Below are positions 11,339-19,855 of a stretch of DNA of 64,000 bases, in pieces. Positions within the stretch are counted from its first letter, which is position 1; each line of letters starts with the position of its first letter. The position numbers were made by a program, and so were the translations under genes. Under the pieces are notes generated by a model. The model was not told where the DNA came from and ran no database searches. It saw nothing but the letters and a program-made list of their open reading frames with translations. Source of the DNA: Phycisphaerae bacterium (GTDB lineage Bacteria; Planctomycetota; Phycisphaerae; UBA1845); assembly GCA_029260115.1 (NCBI GenBank), contig JAJDDW010000034.1:1-64000 (forward strand). The letters run 5' to 3'.

Positions 11339-11941
11339 ATGGCTAATATGCGCACGACAATTACAAATGATGTCAACCTTGATGCGGTCAGGCTGCGAAG
11401 TCTGAGTACGCCAGTTAAGATTGGTCTTGCCTTCATTGGATTGTGTTTGTCTGCTCAGGTTAAAATACCAGTGCCCGGTACAGTTGTTCCGCTGACGTTG
11501 CAGTCGCTGGCTGTGCTGCTCGCGGGCTTTTTGCTTACGCCTAAGCAGGCGGTTTCTGCGACGGGGTTGTATTTGCTAGCTGGTCTTGCTGGCTTGCCCG
11601 TTTTTGCTTTTTCAGCGGGCCTTTTCGGTATCACTGGCGGGTATCTCATTGGCTTTGTCGCAGCCGCATGGTTGATTAGTATGACTACGAGGCGTCGCCC
11701 GGTATCAGTTACTCGGCTATTCTTAGCTGGGGCATGTGGCACAGTCGTTATTTTTGCCTGTGGCATCGCATGGCAGGCGATGGGCGCTTCGTTACTTTGG
11801 GATGGGTTTGGAACTGGATGGGTCGTCGCGTTGCAGACGGGTTTTTGGCCTTTCGCCGCGAAATCATTCGTGCAGCTTCTATTTGCGGTGACCTTGGTTA
11901 AATGTTTACAAAATGGACGGCGTTTTCGTAGTGATGTGTAA
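11339..11941 (+). CDS. bioY: BioY-type biotin transporter (ECF S component)
   Basis: A 200-residue integral membrane protein of the BioY family, the substrate-binding S subunit of energy-coupling-factor biotin importers. Diagnostic features are KIPVPGTVVPLTLQSLAVLLAG, LYLLAGLAGLPVFA and GLFGITGGYLIGF, with about six hydrophobic segments. Starts at 11321 (GTG), 11333 and 11339 are in frame; AGGA at 11329-11332 is correctly spaced only for 11339. No EcfA/EcfT genes are nearby, so it may use shared housekeeping ECF modules or act alone. Its position between rpsL and rpsG, on the same strand with short gaps, makes co-transcription with ribosomal genes likely, which is unusual. Confidence 0.9.
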   Translation: MANMRTTITNDVNLDAVRLRSLSTPVKIGLAFIGLCLSAQVKIPVPGTVVPLTLQSLAVLLAGFLLTPKQAVSATGLYLLAGLAGLPVFAFSAGLFGITGGYLIGFVAAAWLISMTTRRRPVSVTRLFLAGACGTVVIFACGIAWQAMGASLLWDGFGTGWVVALQTGFWPFAAKSFVQLLFAVTLVKCLQNGRRFRSDV

Positions 11942-12043
11942 CGCTGAATTGAATCAGATATCAGATATAGGTTTAGAATTTAAGAAGGCCGCGTATCATC
12001 ATGTGATGGTGATTTCGCTCAGCCAAGGGAAGTAATCGAAGCG

Positions 12044-12520
12044 ATGGCATACAAAAAATGGACAAAATCGGCTGAGCAGTTGAAACCAGATACGCGGTAC
12101 AACAGCTTACTTGTGTCCAAGTTTATCAACTGCATGATGTGGGACGGCAAGAAATCGATCGCGACTGACGTCGTCTATAGCGCGCTGGATATCATTGAAA
12201 AACGCATCAAGGACGTGCCGCCTCTCGAAGTATTCGAGACCGCACTAAATAATTGCAAGCCAAACGTGGAGGTACGCTCCAAGCGTGTTGGTGGTAGTAA
12301 CTATCAGGTGCCCATGCCTGTCAATCGAACGCGACAGCAGACCTTAGCTATTCGTTGGCTTCGTACGGCGGTTCGGGCAAAGTCTGGTCGCTCAATCAAG
12401 ATTTCTTTGGCGCAGGAACTTATGGACGCGTTCAAGAATGAAGGGGTAGCCGTCACGCAGCGGGATAATGTACACCGCATGGCTGAGGCAAATAAAGCGT
12501 TCTCGCACTTTGCCTGGTAA
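12044..12520 (+). CDS. rpsG: 30S ribosomal protein S7
   Basis: A 158-residue S7, nucleator of the 30S head and a component of the E site. Family features are the KFINCMMWDGKKSIA segment, NCKPNVEVRSKRVGGSNYQVP with the PMPVNRTRQQTLAIRWL hairpin, and the C-terminal REDNVHRMAEANKAFSHF-type helix (here QRDNVHRMAEANKAFSHFAW). AAGGGAAG precedes the ATG. A rho-independent terminator candidate begins 28 bases after the stop, so this is probably the last gene of the rplK-rpsG transcript, unlike E. coli where fusA and tuf are cotranscribed. Confidence 0.98.
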   Translation: MAYKKWTKSAEQLKPDTRYNSLLVSKFINCMMWDGKKSIATDVVYSALDIIEKRIKDVPPLEVFETALNNCKPNVEVRSKRVGGSNYQVPMPVNRTRQQTLAIRWLRTAVRAKSGRSIKISLAQELMDAFKNEGVAVTQRDNVHRMAEANKAFSHFAW

Positions 12521-12547
12521 TTCACGCATCGCGATATAATCGAACCT

Positions 12548-12582
12548 AGCCCATCTGCATCTGCGGGTGGGCTTGTTCTTTT
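12548..12582 (+). terminator. Probable rho-independent terminator after rpsG
   Basis: AGCCCATC pairs with GGTGGGCT (8 bp, one T-G wobble) around a ten-base loop and is followed directly by TGTTCTTTT. It stands 28 bases after the rpsG stop and before a promoter-like element for fusA. Confidence 0.65.
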
Positions 12583-12841
12583 GTTGGTGAGGAAGCGCTT
12601 ACGAAAGGCGCGGAAATGGCGTGGCGTTATCTTTATGTTAGACGGTATAATACTTGCAACGCTGGGAGAGCCATAACATGCTTCCCGAAAGGATGTTGTG
12701 GTGTCAATAGTACTATATGATCGCTGACAAGATTCGTGGGGCCACGCAAGCTAAAGCTTGCGGCTCGATTTGAAGGTCTCGAAGCGATGATCTTGAGGTG
12801 GTGGTTTTGTCTTCTGAAGTTTCTCTAGGAAATGATTGGTC
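12583..12841 (+). promoter_or_regulatory. fusA promoter/leader region with REP-like hairpin
   Basis: This gene-free stretch holds a consensus -10 box TATAAT at 12646-12651, without a good -35 at 16-18 bases, and a perfect 7 bp hairpin CGCAAGC-TAAA-GCTTGCG at 12745-12762 followed by GCTCG. A near copy of the hairpin (CGCAAGC-TGAA-GCATGCG-GCTCG) lies at 36453-36474, so it is a dispersed repeat rather than a fusA-specific element. If the -10 is used, the leader would be about 185 bases long. Confidence 0.45.
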
Positions 12842-14911
12842 ATGAAATCAGACCTGTCGACAATCCGAAATATTGGCATAGCCGCTCACATCGACGCGGG
12901 TAAGACCACGACTACCGAACGCGTCTTATTCTACACTGGCCAGGTTCATCGCATGGGTGAGGTGGACCACGGTACCACGACGACCGACTTCGACGAACAG
13001 GAACAAAAGCGCGGGATTACCATTTTCTCTGCGGCGGTGAGCTGTCCTTGGCGCGATCACACCATCAATCTAATCGATACACCAGGCCATGTAGATTTCA
13101 CGGCTGAGGTTGAACGATCCTTGCGGGTGCTCGATGGTATGGTTGCGGTGTTTGATGCCAAAGAAGGTGTCGAGGCCCAGTCCGAAACCGTGTGGCGACA
13201 AGCTGATCGTTATCACGTTCCCCGCATATGTTTTATGAATAAGATGGATCGAATTGGCGCGGACTTTGAAAACGCGGTCCAATCGATCCGTGATCGCCTG
13301 GGTGCGCATTTGCTGGTCTTGCAGACGCCTATCGGCGCCGGCCCGGATTTTGTGGGATTGGTCGATCTTATCGAAATGAAAGCGCTTTGTTTCGAGCCTG
13401 AAGCCATGGGGGCAAAGATCACCGAGTCTGCCATCCCTGACGCGATGATGGAATCATGCGAACTGCTTCACCAGGAAATTTTAGAGGTTGTCGCCGAAAC
13501 TTCTGACGCTCGTATGGAGAAGTTCCTTGCTGACGAGACGTTTACCTCGGCCCAGATACACGAAGCGATTAGAGAGGCTACCATATGTCGCGATCTGGTA
13601 CCAGTACTCTGTGGTAGTTCGCTGCGTTATATTGGCGTACAACGCATGCTGGACGCTGTGATCCATTATCTACCCAGTCCTTTAGACGTGCCTCCGATTA
13701 TCGCGCGCGACCCTAAAATAGCAGACGTAACGCACACGCTGCATTGTAATCCTAGCGATGCGTTCGCCGGATTGATTTTCAAGATTGTCGCTGAAAAGCC
13801 GGTCGATTTGTATTACATCAGAATTTATTCCGGTACGCTCAAGGCCAGCTCGCGCGTGCAAAATAGCTCGACTGGCGACAAAGAAAATATCACGCGCATA
13901 TTTCGTATGTTCGCCAAGCGTCGCGATCAACTTGACGAGGCGAAGGCCGGCGACATCGTCGCTATTGTCGGTCCGAAGCATGCGCTGACAGGCCATACGT
14001 TTTCAGATCCTCGCAGGCCGGTGCTGTTGGAGTCTATCGACTTCCCCGAAACCGTCATCAGCGTGGCCATCGAGCCAGTATCAGCAAAAGACCGCGATAA
14101 ACTCATGCTTTCGTTGCGATCATTGGTTCGACAAGACCCCACGCTATCCGTGACTACGAATGAGGAGACCGGGCAGACTTTGCTATCAGGTATGGGCGAA
14201 CTCCATCTGGAGGTCATGGTTCAACGTCTGCGAGCGGACCTGAATGTGGAGGCACGGGTAGGTAAGCCACGGGTGTCTTTCCGAGAAACGGTGAGCCAAT
14301 CTGCGATAGGCCAGGGGCAATTCGAGCGCAACGTAGGCGGACGCGACCATTTTGCCAGTCTGCGCCTCGACCTTAGGCACATGCCTACAGGATCTGGCGA
14401 GGGTGAGCCGCTAGTATCTTGGACGGCCGATAGGTCAGGTCTTTTGCCTGAATACGTCAAGGCTATCGAGCAAGGGATTGCGGATGCCTCTCAGAGCGGT
14501 ATTTTAGGCGGATATCCTGTTATTGACTGGCATGTGGATGTGCTGGATTACGTTAAAAACGACCAGACGAATTCGGAATTATCCTTTGAGAACGCTGCCC
14601 GCATCGCCTTTTATCATGCCATGGAGTTAGCAACCCCCAAGCTATTGCAGCCCATTATGGCCGTCGAGGTGGTCACATCAGACGACTATTTCGGGCAAAT
14701 CATGGCTGATTTGAACTCCCGTGGGGCTGAGGTGAGAAAAACTGATATACGCGGCTCTGAACGCGTTATTTCGGCAGATGTGCCACTTTCGCAGATGTTT
14801 GGCTATGTGACCAGACTCAGAAGCTTATCTCAGGGGCGGGCCACTTCGACTATGAAACCCTCGCATTATGCACCGGTCAGCGATGTTGAAACGAAATCGC
14901 TGGTTGGATAG
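12842..14911 (+). CDS. fusA: Elongation factor G, divergent type
   Basis: A 689-residue EF-G with all five GTPase motifs: AHIDAGKTT (15-23), a switch I with HGTTTTDFDEQEQKRGITI, DTPGH (79-83), NKMD (133-136) and CGSSLR. Domains II-V follow in the normal order. It departs from housekeeping EF-G in the HGTTTTDFD switch, the GSS instead of GSA motif, a C-terminus GYVTRLRSLSQGRATSTM, and in the domain IV tip (DYVKNDQTNSE, about 569-579) where the usual Y-H-D-V-D-S-S-E histidine (E. coli H583) is absent. It may be an EF-G-2/spdEFG-like paralogue occupying the fusA locus. ATG 12842 is chosen over TTG 12836; AGGA lies 11 bases upstream. No tuf follows. Confidence 0.9.
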   Translation: MKSDLSTIRNIGIAAHIDAGKTTTTERVLFYTGQVHRMGEVDHGTTTTDFDEQEQKRGITIFSAAVSCPWRDHTINLIDTPGHVDFTAEVERSLRVLDGMVAVFDAKEGVEAQSETVWRQADRYHVPRICFMNKMDRIGADFENAVQSIRDRLGAHLLVLQTPIGAGPDFVGLVDLIEMKALCFEPEAMGAKITESAIPDAMMESCELLHQEILEVVAETSDARMEKFLADETFTSAQIHEAIREATICRDLVPVLCGSSLRYIGVQRMLDAVIHYLPSPLDVPPIIARDPKIADVTHTLHCNPSDAFAGLIFKIVAEKPVDLYYIRIYSGTLKASSRVQNSSTGDKENITRIFRMFAKRRDQLDEAKAGDIVAIVGPKHALTGHTFSDPRRPVLLESIDFPETVISVAIEPVSAKDRDKLMLSLRSLVRQDPTLSVTTNEETGQTLLSGMGELHLEVMVQRLRADLNVEARVGKPRVSFRETVSQSAIGQGQFERNVGGRDHFASLRLDLRHMPTGSGEGEPLVSWTADRSGLLPEYVKAIEQGIADASQSGILGGYPVIDWHVDVLDYVKNDQTNSELSFENAARIAFYHAMELATPKLLQPIMAVEVVTSDDYFGQIMADLNSRGAEVRKTDIRGSERVISADVPLSQMFGYVTRLRSLSQGRATSTMKPSHYAPVSDVETKSLVG

Positions 14912-15237
14912 GGATTTTCCATTTTCTGTAAGAAATCGCAGCGATAATAGCATTAATTCGATTATTAGGGGTTGGCAACTGCTCGCGATTGTTTTTTATC
15001 GCCTGGTAAGTTTTTGGTTGCTTGGAAAAGATGGCTGGAATTTAGCAAAAGCGCAGAAGTTGCGTTTATGCTTAAAATCAAGCTTCAAATCAAATCAATG
15101 GCAAGAATTTACGTTTGGCAATAAAATTGGAATAAACCCCGTTGACAACACTGAGCGTGGCCGTATGCTATTCCTTCTGCCCGTGCGGGGCGGATTTTGT
15201 AAAGGACTACGCATCAGCGTGTAAAGGGTTACAGTAA
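14912..15237 (+). promoter_or_regulatory. fusA-rpsJ spacer with S10-operon promoter
   Basis: No gene is seen in these 326 bases; tuf, which often lies here, is absent and no tuf remnant is recognisable. A sigma-70-like promoter is present: TTGACA at 15142-15147, a 16-base spacer, and TATGCT at 15164-15169, which would start transcription near 15176, some 60 bases before the rpsJ GTG. The rest is AT-rich and shows no terminator I can recognise after fusA, so some read-through from fusA is possible. Confidence 0.6.
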
Positions 15238-15549
15238 GTGAGCAGCAAGGCAAGAATTAGAATTCGGATGGAAGCCTACGACACGCGAGCGTTAGACGCT
15301 GCGGCGCGTGAGATTGTAGAGCAAGCCAAACGCACGAGTGCTAAGGTTCACGGCCCGATACCGTTGCCGACGCGTATCGAAAGATATACCGTGCTGCGCG
15401 GTCCATTTATTGACAAGAAGTCGCGTGAGCAGTTTGAGATGAGAACGCATAAGCGTATCATCGATATAAGCGAACCGACAGCGCGAACGGTCGAAGCGAT
15501 CAATCGTATACAGGTGCCCGCAGGCGTTTTTGTGAAGATCAAAACGTAG
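15238..15549 (+). CDS. rpsJ: 30S ribosomal protein S10
   Basis: A 103-residue S10, 30S head protein and NusE antitermination partner. The sequence [23 protein letters not shown] and the loop [18 protein letters not shown] are typical. It starts with GTG at 15238, supported by AGGG at 15225-15228 with nine bases spacing. It is the first gene of the S10-spc-alpha run and is separated from rplC by 144 bases containing two hairpins. Confidence 0.97.
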   Translation: MSSKARIRIRMEAYDTRALDAAAREIVEQAKRTSAKVHGPIPLPTRIERYTVLRGPFIDKKSREQFEMRTHKRIIDISEPTARTVEAINRIQVPAGVFVKIKT

Positions 15550-15617
15550 GCGGGTTTTTTCGTGGGGCCAAGATGTTGTCACTGGCCTAACGACTCCACC
15601 GCTTTTGATATAACTGT

Positions 15618-15674
15618 CGTGTGAGCTTATCGCACGAGTGATATGAGTAACCGACTCACTAAATTATAGTGAGT
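15618..15674 (+). promoter_or_regulatory. Tandem hairpins before rplC
   Basis: Two stem-loops stand in the rpsJ-rplC spacer: CGTGTG/CGCACG at about 15618-15636 (one wobble) and a perfect 8 bp stem ACTCACTA-AATTA-TAGTGAGT at 15654-15674. The second ends seven bases before the rplC ribosome binding site GAGG (15681-15684), a position suited to translational control of rplC or to mRNA processing. No equivalent is recognised from the E. coli S10 leader, which lies upstream of rpsJ. Confidence 0.45.
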
Positions 15675-15693
15675 GATATAGAGGTAAGGGTCC

Positions 15694-16344
15694 ATGATAC
15701 CGGGACTGCTTGGTACAAAAGTTGGCATGACGAACATCATCACCGAACTAGGTGCGATGCTTCCGGTCACAGTCATTAAGGCTGGACCGTGTGTTGTATT
15801 GCAGGTCAAGACCAAAAAAGTTGATGGCTACGATGCACTACAGCTGGGTTTCGGCGATAAGAAGCCACACCGTGCCACTATGCCGCACATTGGTCATGCT
15901 GCTAAGGCTAAGACTGGGCCTAAGTGTAATGTAAGAGAATTTAGAATTGCTGAAGCTACAGAAATAGCCATTGGTGATGTTATCAATCTTGAAACATTTG
16001 GCACTGAAGATATTAACTACATCGATGTATCAGGCGTTACCAAGGGCAAGGGTTTTGCAGGCGTTATGAAGCGTCATGGATTTGGTGGCAAAGAAGCTAG
16101 CCATGGTGTCGAGCGAAAGCATCGTTCAGCTGGTGGTATTGGCGGTAGCGCTAATGCTGGTACTGGTCGCGCGGTAAAAAAGGGTAAACGAATGGCTGGT
16201 CGTATGGGCTATGTTCGTTGCACTGCACAATCGATGCAGGTTCTTAAGGTTGATACAGAGAACGATCTGATGATCGTGCTTGGAAGTGTCCCTGGTCCTG
16301 CTGGTTCATTGGTTGAGATTCGTCGAGCAAAGAAAAAGGGATAG
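15694..16344 (+). CDS. rplC: 50S ribosomal protein L3
   Basis: A 216-residue L3, an early assembly protein next to the peptidyl transferase centre. Motifs: [10 protein letters not shown] at the N-terminus, [16 protein letters not shown] (the rRNA-reaching W-finger region) and [10 protein letters not shown] near the C-terminal third. The ATG at 15694 follows GAGG at 15681-15684. rplD begins six bases after the stop, so translation is probably coupled. Confidence 0.98.
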   Translation: MIPGLLGTKVGMTNIITELGAMLPVTVIKAGPCVVLQVKTKKVDGYDALQLGFGDKKPHRATMPHIGHAAKAKTGPKCNVREFRIAEATEIAIGDVINLETFGTEDINYIDVSGVTKGKGFAGVMKRHGFGGKEASHGVERKHRSAGGIGGSANAGTGRAVKKGKRMAGRMGYVRCTAQSMQVLKVDTENDLMIVLGSVPGPAGSLVEIRRAKKKG

Positions 16345-16350
16345 ATTTTA

Positions 16351-17004
16351 ATGCTGGCTGTACCAGTTTATAATATGAAGGGCGACAAGATTGGGGAGGC
16401 GGAGATAGATCCCGCAGTCCTCGGTGGCAAGGTTCGGCCTATGCTTCTAAAGCAGGCCGTAGTCGCCTATCTCGCGCATAAGCGTCAGTATAGTGCGCGT
16501 ACGAAGCGCCGCAGTGATGTTGTAGCTTCGACAAAAAAGATGTACCGGCAAAAAGGGACGGGTAATGCTCGTGCAGGTATGTCTAGCACGCCAATACGTC
16601 GAGGTGGCGGTCGTGCTTTTGCGACAACCGAACCTCGTCGATCATTGGTCCTGCCTAAAAAAATGAAGCGTTTGGCACGTGATAGTGCGTTACTGGCTAA
16701 GATTCAGTCAGAAAAAGTTATGGTGGTTGATGGGCTTCAGTGCGATCAGCCAAGGACTAAAGCATTGGCGACGATGTTGACGGCGATCGGGATAGGCAAG
16801 GGTTGTATCTTGGCTATGCACGATGCGGATCGCAACATTATCTTGTCGGGTCGCAATATAACCAACGCTGATATGCGGCTGGTTGCAGACTTGAATGCGT
16901 ATGACATATTGCGTCGAGAATGCGTGGTTATGACGAAGCAAGCTTTCGACCTCCTGTCTGATCCCACTCGTGGTGATTTGGCGGATGGTGCTGGAAAGAA
17001 CTAG
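16351..17004 (+). CDS. rplD: 50S ribosomal protein L4
   Basis: A 217-residue L4, which lines the nascent-peptide exit tunnel and in many bacteria represses the S10 operon. The tunnel loop KMYRQKGTGNARAGMSSTPI with GGGRAFATTEPR is clear. The C-terminal domain (ADMRLVADLNAYDILRRECVVM) is normal, followed by a short tail DLADGAGKN. AAGGG lies ten bases before the ATG. rplW begins eight bases downstream. Confidence 0.97.
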   Translation: MLAVPVYNMKGDKIGEAEIDPAVLGGKVRPMLLKQAVVAYLAHKRQYSARTKRRSDVVASTKKMYRQKGTGNARAGMSSTPIRRGGGRAFATTEPRRSLVLPKKMKRLARDSALLAKIQSEKVMVVDGLQCDQPRTKALATMLTAIGIGKGCILAMHDADRNIILSGRNITNADMRLVADLNAYDILRRECVVMTKQAFDLLSDPTRGDLADGAGKN

Positions 17005-17012
17005 GTATCAGG

Positions 17013-17324
17013 ATGAATGTGTTTCGTATAATTCGGCGGCCTCTTGTCACAGAGAAGGGTACGCATCAGTCAGGGCAGTCGCACGAGGCTACGAAATCTA
17101 TGCCCGCGCGAGGCGGTGCCTATGCTTTCCAAGTTGACCCTGCTGCGACCAAGCCGCAGATTAGATTAGCAGTAGAAAAAATATACGGTGTAAAAGTTTT
17201 GTCTGTTCGCACTTGTAATCGCAAAGGTAAAGAGCGACGTGTGAAATATAAAACGGGAAAAACGCCTGACTGGAAAAAAGCGGTTGTGGTACTCCGAGCG
17301 GAATGCCATATCGACTTGTTCTAG
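17013..17324 (+). CDS. rplW: 50S ribosomal protein L23
   Basis: A 103-residue L23, tunnel-exit protein and docking site for trigger factor and SRP. The start IIRRPLVTEKGT, the YAFQVDPAATKPQIRLAVEKI core and the loop NRKGKERRVKYKTGKTPDWK are typical. Between the first strand and the core there is an extra polar stretch (HQSGQSHEATKSMPARGG, residues about 20-37) not found in E. coli L23. rplB follows after 29 bases. Confidence 0.95.
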   Translation: MNVFRIIRRPLVTEKGTHQSGQSHEATKSMPARGGAYAFQVDPAATKPQIRLAVEKIYGVKVLSVRTCNRKGKERRVKYKTGKTPDWKKAVVVLRAECHIDLF

Positions 17325-17353
17325 GATGAAGATAGTTTAACTAGGTAATAGCG

Positions 17354-18220
17354 ATGGGAATTAGAAAATATAAACCGACTTCACCTGGGCGTCGTGCCTC
17401 TTCGGTGAATGACTTTGCAGAGTTGACGACTAAAGGTAATAAGCCTGAGAAGTCACTTTGTGAGCGTATTCGCAAAACGGGTGGACGTAATCATCACGGT
17501 AAAATCACAGCTCGTGGTCGTGGTGGTGGCGCACGTCGTATATATCGACGTATTGACTTTAAGCGGTCAAAAGATGGCTTTGTCGGTAACGTGAAGTCTG
17601 TCGAATATGATCCGAATCGCAGTTGTCATATTGCGCTGATTGAATACTCTGATGGCGAAAAGCGGTATATTCTATCTCCATTGGGTTTGAAGGCTGGCGA
17701 CGTAATTGAAAGCGGCGCGGGTGTTGAACCTAAAATTGGCAACGCCATGCCACTTAAAAATATCCCGCCTGGCTTGGATGTTCATAACATTGAGATGAAT
17801 GTTGGTCAGGGCGGCAAACTTGTAAGAACTGCTGGCGGTGTGGCTCGCTTGATGGCGAGGAATGACGATTGGGCGACCATAGTGCTTCCTTCCGGCGAGA
17901 CGCGCGAAATTCGAGTAGAATGTCGCGCGACGATTGGCCAGATTGGCAACGTCGAACATCAGAACCTGCGATGGGGAAAAGCTGGACGCACGCGGCACCG
18001 TGGGCGTCGTCCGCATGTGCGTGGTACGGCGAAAAACCCTGTGGCTCACCCGCTAGGTGGTGGTGAGGGTAGAAGCGGTGGTGGCCGTCATCCATGTAGT
18101 CCTACGGGCGTTCTTGCTAAGGGTGGAAGAACACGTTCTCCTTCGAAAGTGTCGAATAAGCGTATTTTGCGTCGTAGAAAGAGTAAACGGTACGGACAGT
18201 TGCCGGCGGTTAATAAATAA
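17354..18220 (+). CDS. rplB: 50S ribosomal protein L2
   Basis: A 288-residue L2, required for subunit association and peptidyl transferase function. Diagnostic runs are KPTSPGRR at the start, GRGGGARRIYRRIDFKR, VRTAGGVARLMAR, and the C-terminal VAHPLGGGEGRSGGGRHP containing the catalytically implicated His of family members. It is about 15 residues longer than E. coli L2, mainly through small loop insertions. A 97-base spacer with hairpins separates it from rpsS. Confidence 0.98.
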   Translation: MGIRKYKPTSPGRRASSVNDFAELTTKGNKPEKSLCERIRKTGGRNHHGKITARGRGGGARRIYRRIDFKRSKDGFVGNVKSVEYDPNRSCHIALIEYSDGEKRYILSPLGLKAGDVIESGAGVEPKIGNAMPLKNIPPGLDVHNIEMNVGQGGKLVRTAGGVARLMARNDDWATIVLPSGETREIRVECRATIGQIGNVEHQNLRWGKAGRTRHRGRRPHVRGTAKNPVAHPLGGGEGRSGGGRHPCSPTGVLAKGGRTRSPSKVSNKRILRRRKSKRYGQLPAVNK

Positions 18221-18243
18221 ATAGCTTGGGTAGTGGTTGTACG

Positions 18244-18297
18244 CGACGTGGTACGTCGAACGGCAGCACACGTCATTGGTGGTTTTTGCCATGACGG
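18244..18297 (+). other. Stem-loops in rplB-rpsS spacer
   Basis: A perfect 6 bp stem CGACGT-GGT-ACGTCG lies at 18244-18258, and a second bulged stem CGTCATTGG/CCATGACG spans about 18271-18297, ending some 10 bases before the rpsS ribosome binding site AAGGG. There is no terminal T-run. Possible processing or stability elements. Confidence 0.4.
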
Positions 18298-18317
18298 TTT
18301 GAGATAAGGGTTGAGCC

Positions 18318-18584
18318 ATGGCTCGTTCGCAAAAAAAAGGGCCTTTTGTTGAAGAGAAACTCTTCAAGAAGGTAATGAACCTGAAAAGCAGCGGTTCAAC
18401 TGTGCCTATTAAGACATGGGCTCGGCGTTGTACGATTGTGCCTGAGTTTGTAGGCCATAAGTTCGACGTACATAATGGTAGGCAATTTTACCAAGTGTAT
18501 GTTTCTGAAGATATGGTTGGCCATAAGCTTGGCGAATTTAGTCCGACGCGGACGTTTCGCGGGCATGGTAAAGGCAAGAAATAA
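18318..18584 (+). CDS. rpsS: 30S ribosomal protein S19
   Basis: An 88-residue S19, head protein that pairs with S13 near the A-site finger. [18 protein letters not shown], the [22 protein letters not shown] loop and [16 protein letters not shown] identify it. AAGGG precedes the ATG. The usual S10 order L2-S19-L22 is kept, although the following spacer (139 bases) is unusually long and contains a stem-loop. Confidence 0.97.
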   Translation: MARSQKKGPFVEEKLFKKVMNLKSSGSTVPIKTWARRCTIVPEFVGHKFDVHNGRQFYQVYVSEDMVGHKLGEFSPTRTFRGHGKGKK

Positions 18585-18600
18585 TAATTTCGCCCGGCGC

Positions 18601-18618
18601 GCCTGGGTAGCCCAGGGC
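18601..18618 (+). other. Stem-loop in rpsS-rplV spacer
   Basis: CCTGGG-TAG-CCCAGG (18602-18616) is a perfect 6 bp stem with a three-base loop, 16 bases after the rpsS stop. It is GC-rich but not followed by T residues. The remaining spacer to 18723 contains no gene and no other structure I can defend. Confidence 0.45.
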
Positions 18619-18723
18619 TTAGATGTCCTGGCGGCGTGTTGGTCGGTTGGTGTCGGCTTGAAGTCGGCTTTATGTTAGTTTGGTATAAAGTTTTATTCGA
18701 TTTGATTCGGGTGGTATGAACCC

Positions 18724-19065
18724 ATGGCAACATTAAAGCAGTGGTCAGCGCAGCATAAATTCGCCCGCATCGGTCCGCGGAAAGTTAGGTTAGTGATTGA
18801 CCTTATCCGAGGCATGCCGTGCGAAGATGCGATACACCAACTAGATTTTAACACACGTCGGGCGGCATATATGGTTCGAAACGTGCTCAAGTCTGCGATG
18901 GTTAATGCGGATGAGCAAGAGGCCGACATGCGTCGATTGAAAATTGTTGAGGCTCGCGTCGATGGCGGTCCGTATTATCGACGTTGGCATCCAAAGGATA
19001 GAGGGCGTGCGCATCCGATAGCTAAGCGTACTAGCCATATTATTGTAACAGTAGCGGAACGCTAA
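18724..19065 (+). CDS. rplV: 50S ribosomal protein L22
   Basis: A 113-residue L22, whose beta-hairpin lines the exit tunnel where macrolides bind. ARIGPRKVRLVIDLIRG at the N-terminus and the hairpin-containing VDGGPYYRRWHPKDRGRAHPIAKRTSHI at the C-terminus are diagnostic. It is slightly longer than E. coli L22 in the central helix. rpsC follows after 39 bases. Confidence 0.96.
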   Translation: MATLKQWSAQHKFARIGPRKVRLVIDLIRGMPCEDAIHQLDFNTRRAAYMVRNVLKSAMVNADEQEADMRRLKIVEARVDGGPYYRRWHPKDRGRAHPIAKRTSHIIVTVAER

Positions 19066-19104
19066 CGAGTAAGTTATTCGTCACGAGTTCTACAGGAGTT
19101 AATT

Positions 19105-19812
19105 GTGGGTCAAAAAGTCCATCCAACTGGATTTCGCGTAGGTATCACCGAGGGGTGGCGTTCGCGATGGTTTGCGCCAAAGGCGGCCTACGCCGATTTC
19201 CTGATTGAGGACCAGCGTATTCGCCGGTTTGTTGATGATCGGTTGAATAGGAAACCCCCGTACGCGGCGGTTGCGAAAATTGAGATTGAGCGAACGCGCG
19301 ATGATGTCCGCGTACTCTTACATACCGCTCGTCCCGGATTGGTCATTGGGCCTAAGGGGGCTGAAGTTGATAAGCTCAGGGAGTCTTTGGAAGATCTTAT
19401 CGATCGAAAAATCTCTCTTAACATTATTGAAATCAAAGTGCCGGATGGCAACGCAACGCTTATCGCTGAGGCGGTATCCGAGCAGTTGAAAAAACGTGGC
19501 GCTTTCCGTCGCGTGATGAAAATGCGGGCTGAAGCGGCGATGGCTACGGGTGCTAAGGGCGTAAAGATTACTTGTTCTGGTCGGCTTGGCGGCGCTGAGA
19601 TGGCCCGCCGCGAAAAGCAGATTCAAGGTTCGGTCCCTTTGCATACGTTGCAGGCTCATATCGACTATGGTACGGCTACTTGTCGCACGACATATGGCGC
19701 GATTGGTATCAAGGTATGGGTTAACCTGGGTCGGTATGGCGAAGAAGCTGTGCTGGAAGTTGATGAGAATTCGCCTACGAATCGTGGCAGACGCCGCGGT
19801 AAACGTGGGTAA
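19105..19812 (+). CDS. rpsC: 30S ribosomal protein S3
   Basis: A 235-residue S3, mRNA-entry protein with helicase function. It starts MGQKVHPTGFRVGI from a GTG at 19105 with AGGAG at 19094-19098, six bases away. The type II KH domain carries GLVIGPKGAEVDKLRE (GxxG = GPKG), and the C-terminal domain has RLGGAEMARREK and GAIGIKVWV. The C-terminal tail is short and basic (NRGRRRGKRG). rplP follows after 43 bases. Confidence 0.98.
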   Translation: MGQKVHPTGFRVGITEGWRSRWFAPKAAYADFLIEDQRIRRFVDDRLNRKPPYAAVAKIEIERTRDDVRVLLHTARPGLVIGPKGAEVDKLRESLEDLIDRKISLNIIEIKVPDGNATLIAEAVSEQLKKRGAFRRVMKMRAEAAMATGAKGVKITCSGRLGGAEMARREKQIQGSVPLHTLQAHIDYGTATCRTTYGAIGIKVWVNLGRYGEEAVLEVDENSPTNRGRRRGKRG

Positions 19813-19855
19813 TTGAATAGTTGAGACGCTAAAGCGTAGTACGGAGTAGTTGGTC

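Noticed and set aside
14868-15224. Frame overlapping the fusA end, considered as a tuf remnant
   Set aside because: No GTPase motif or EF-Tu-like segment; it begins inside fusA in another frame.
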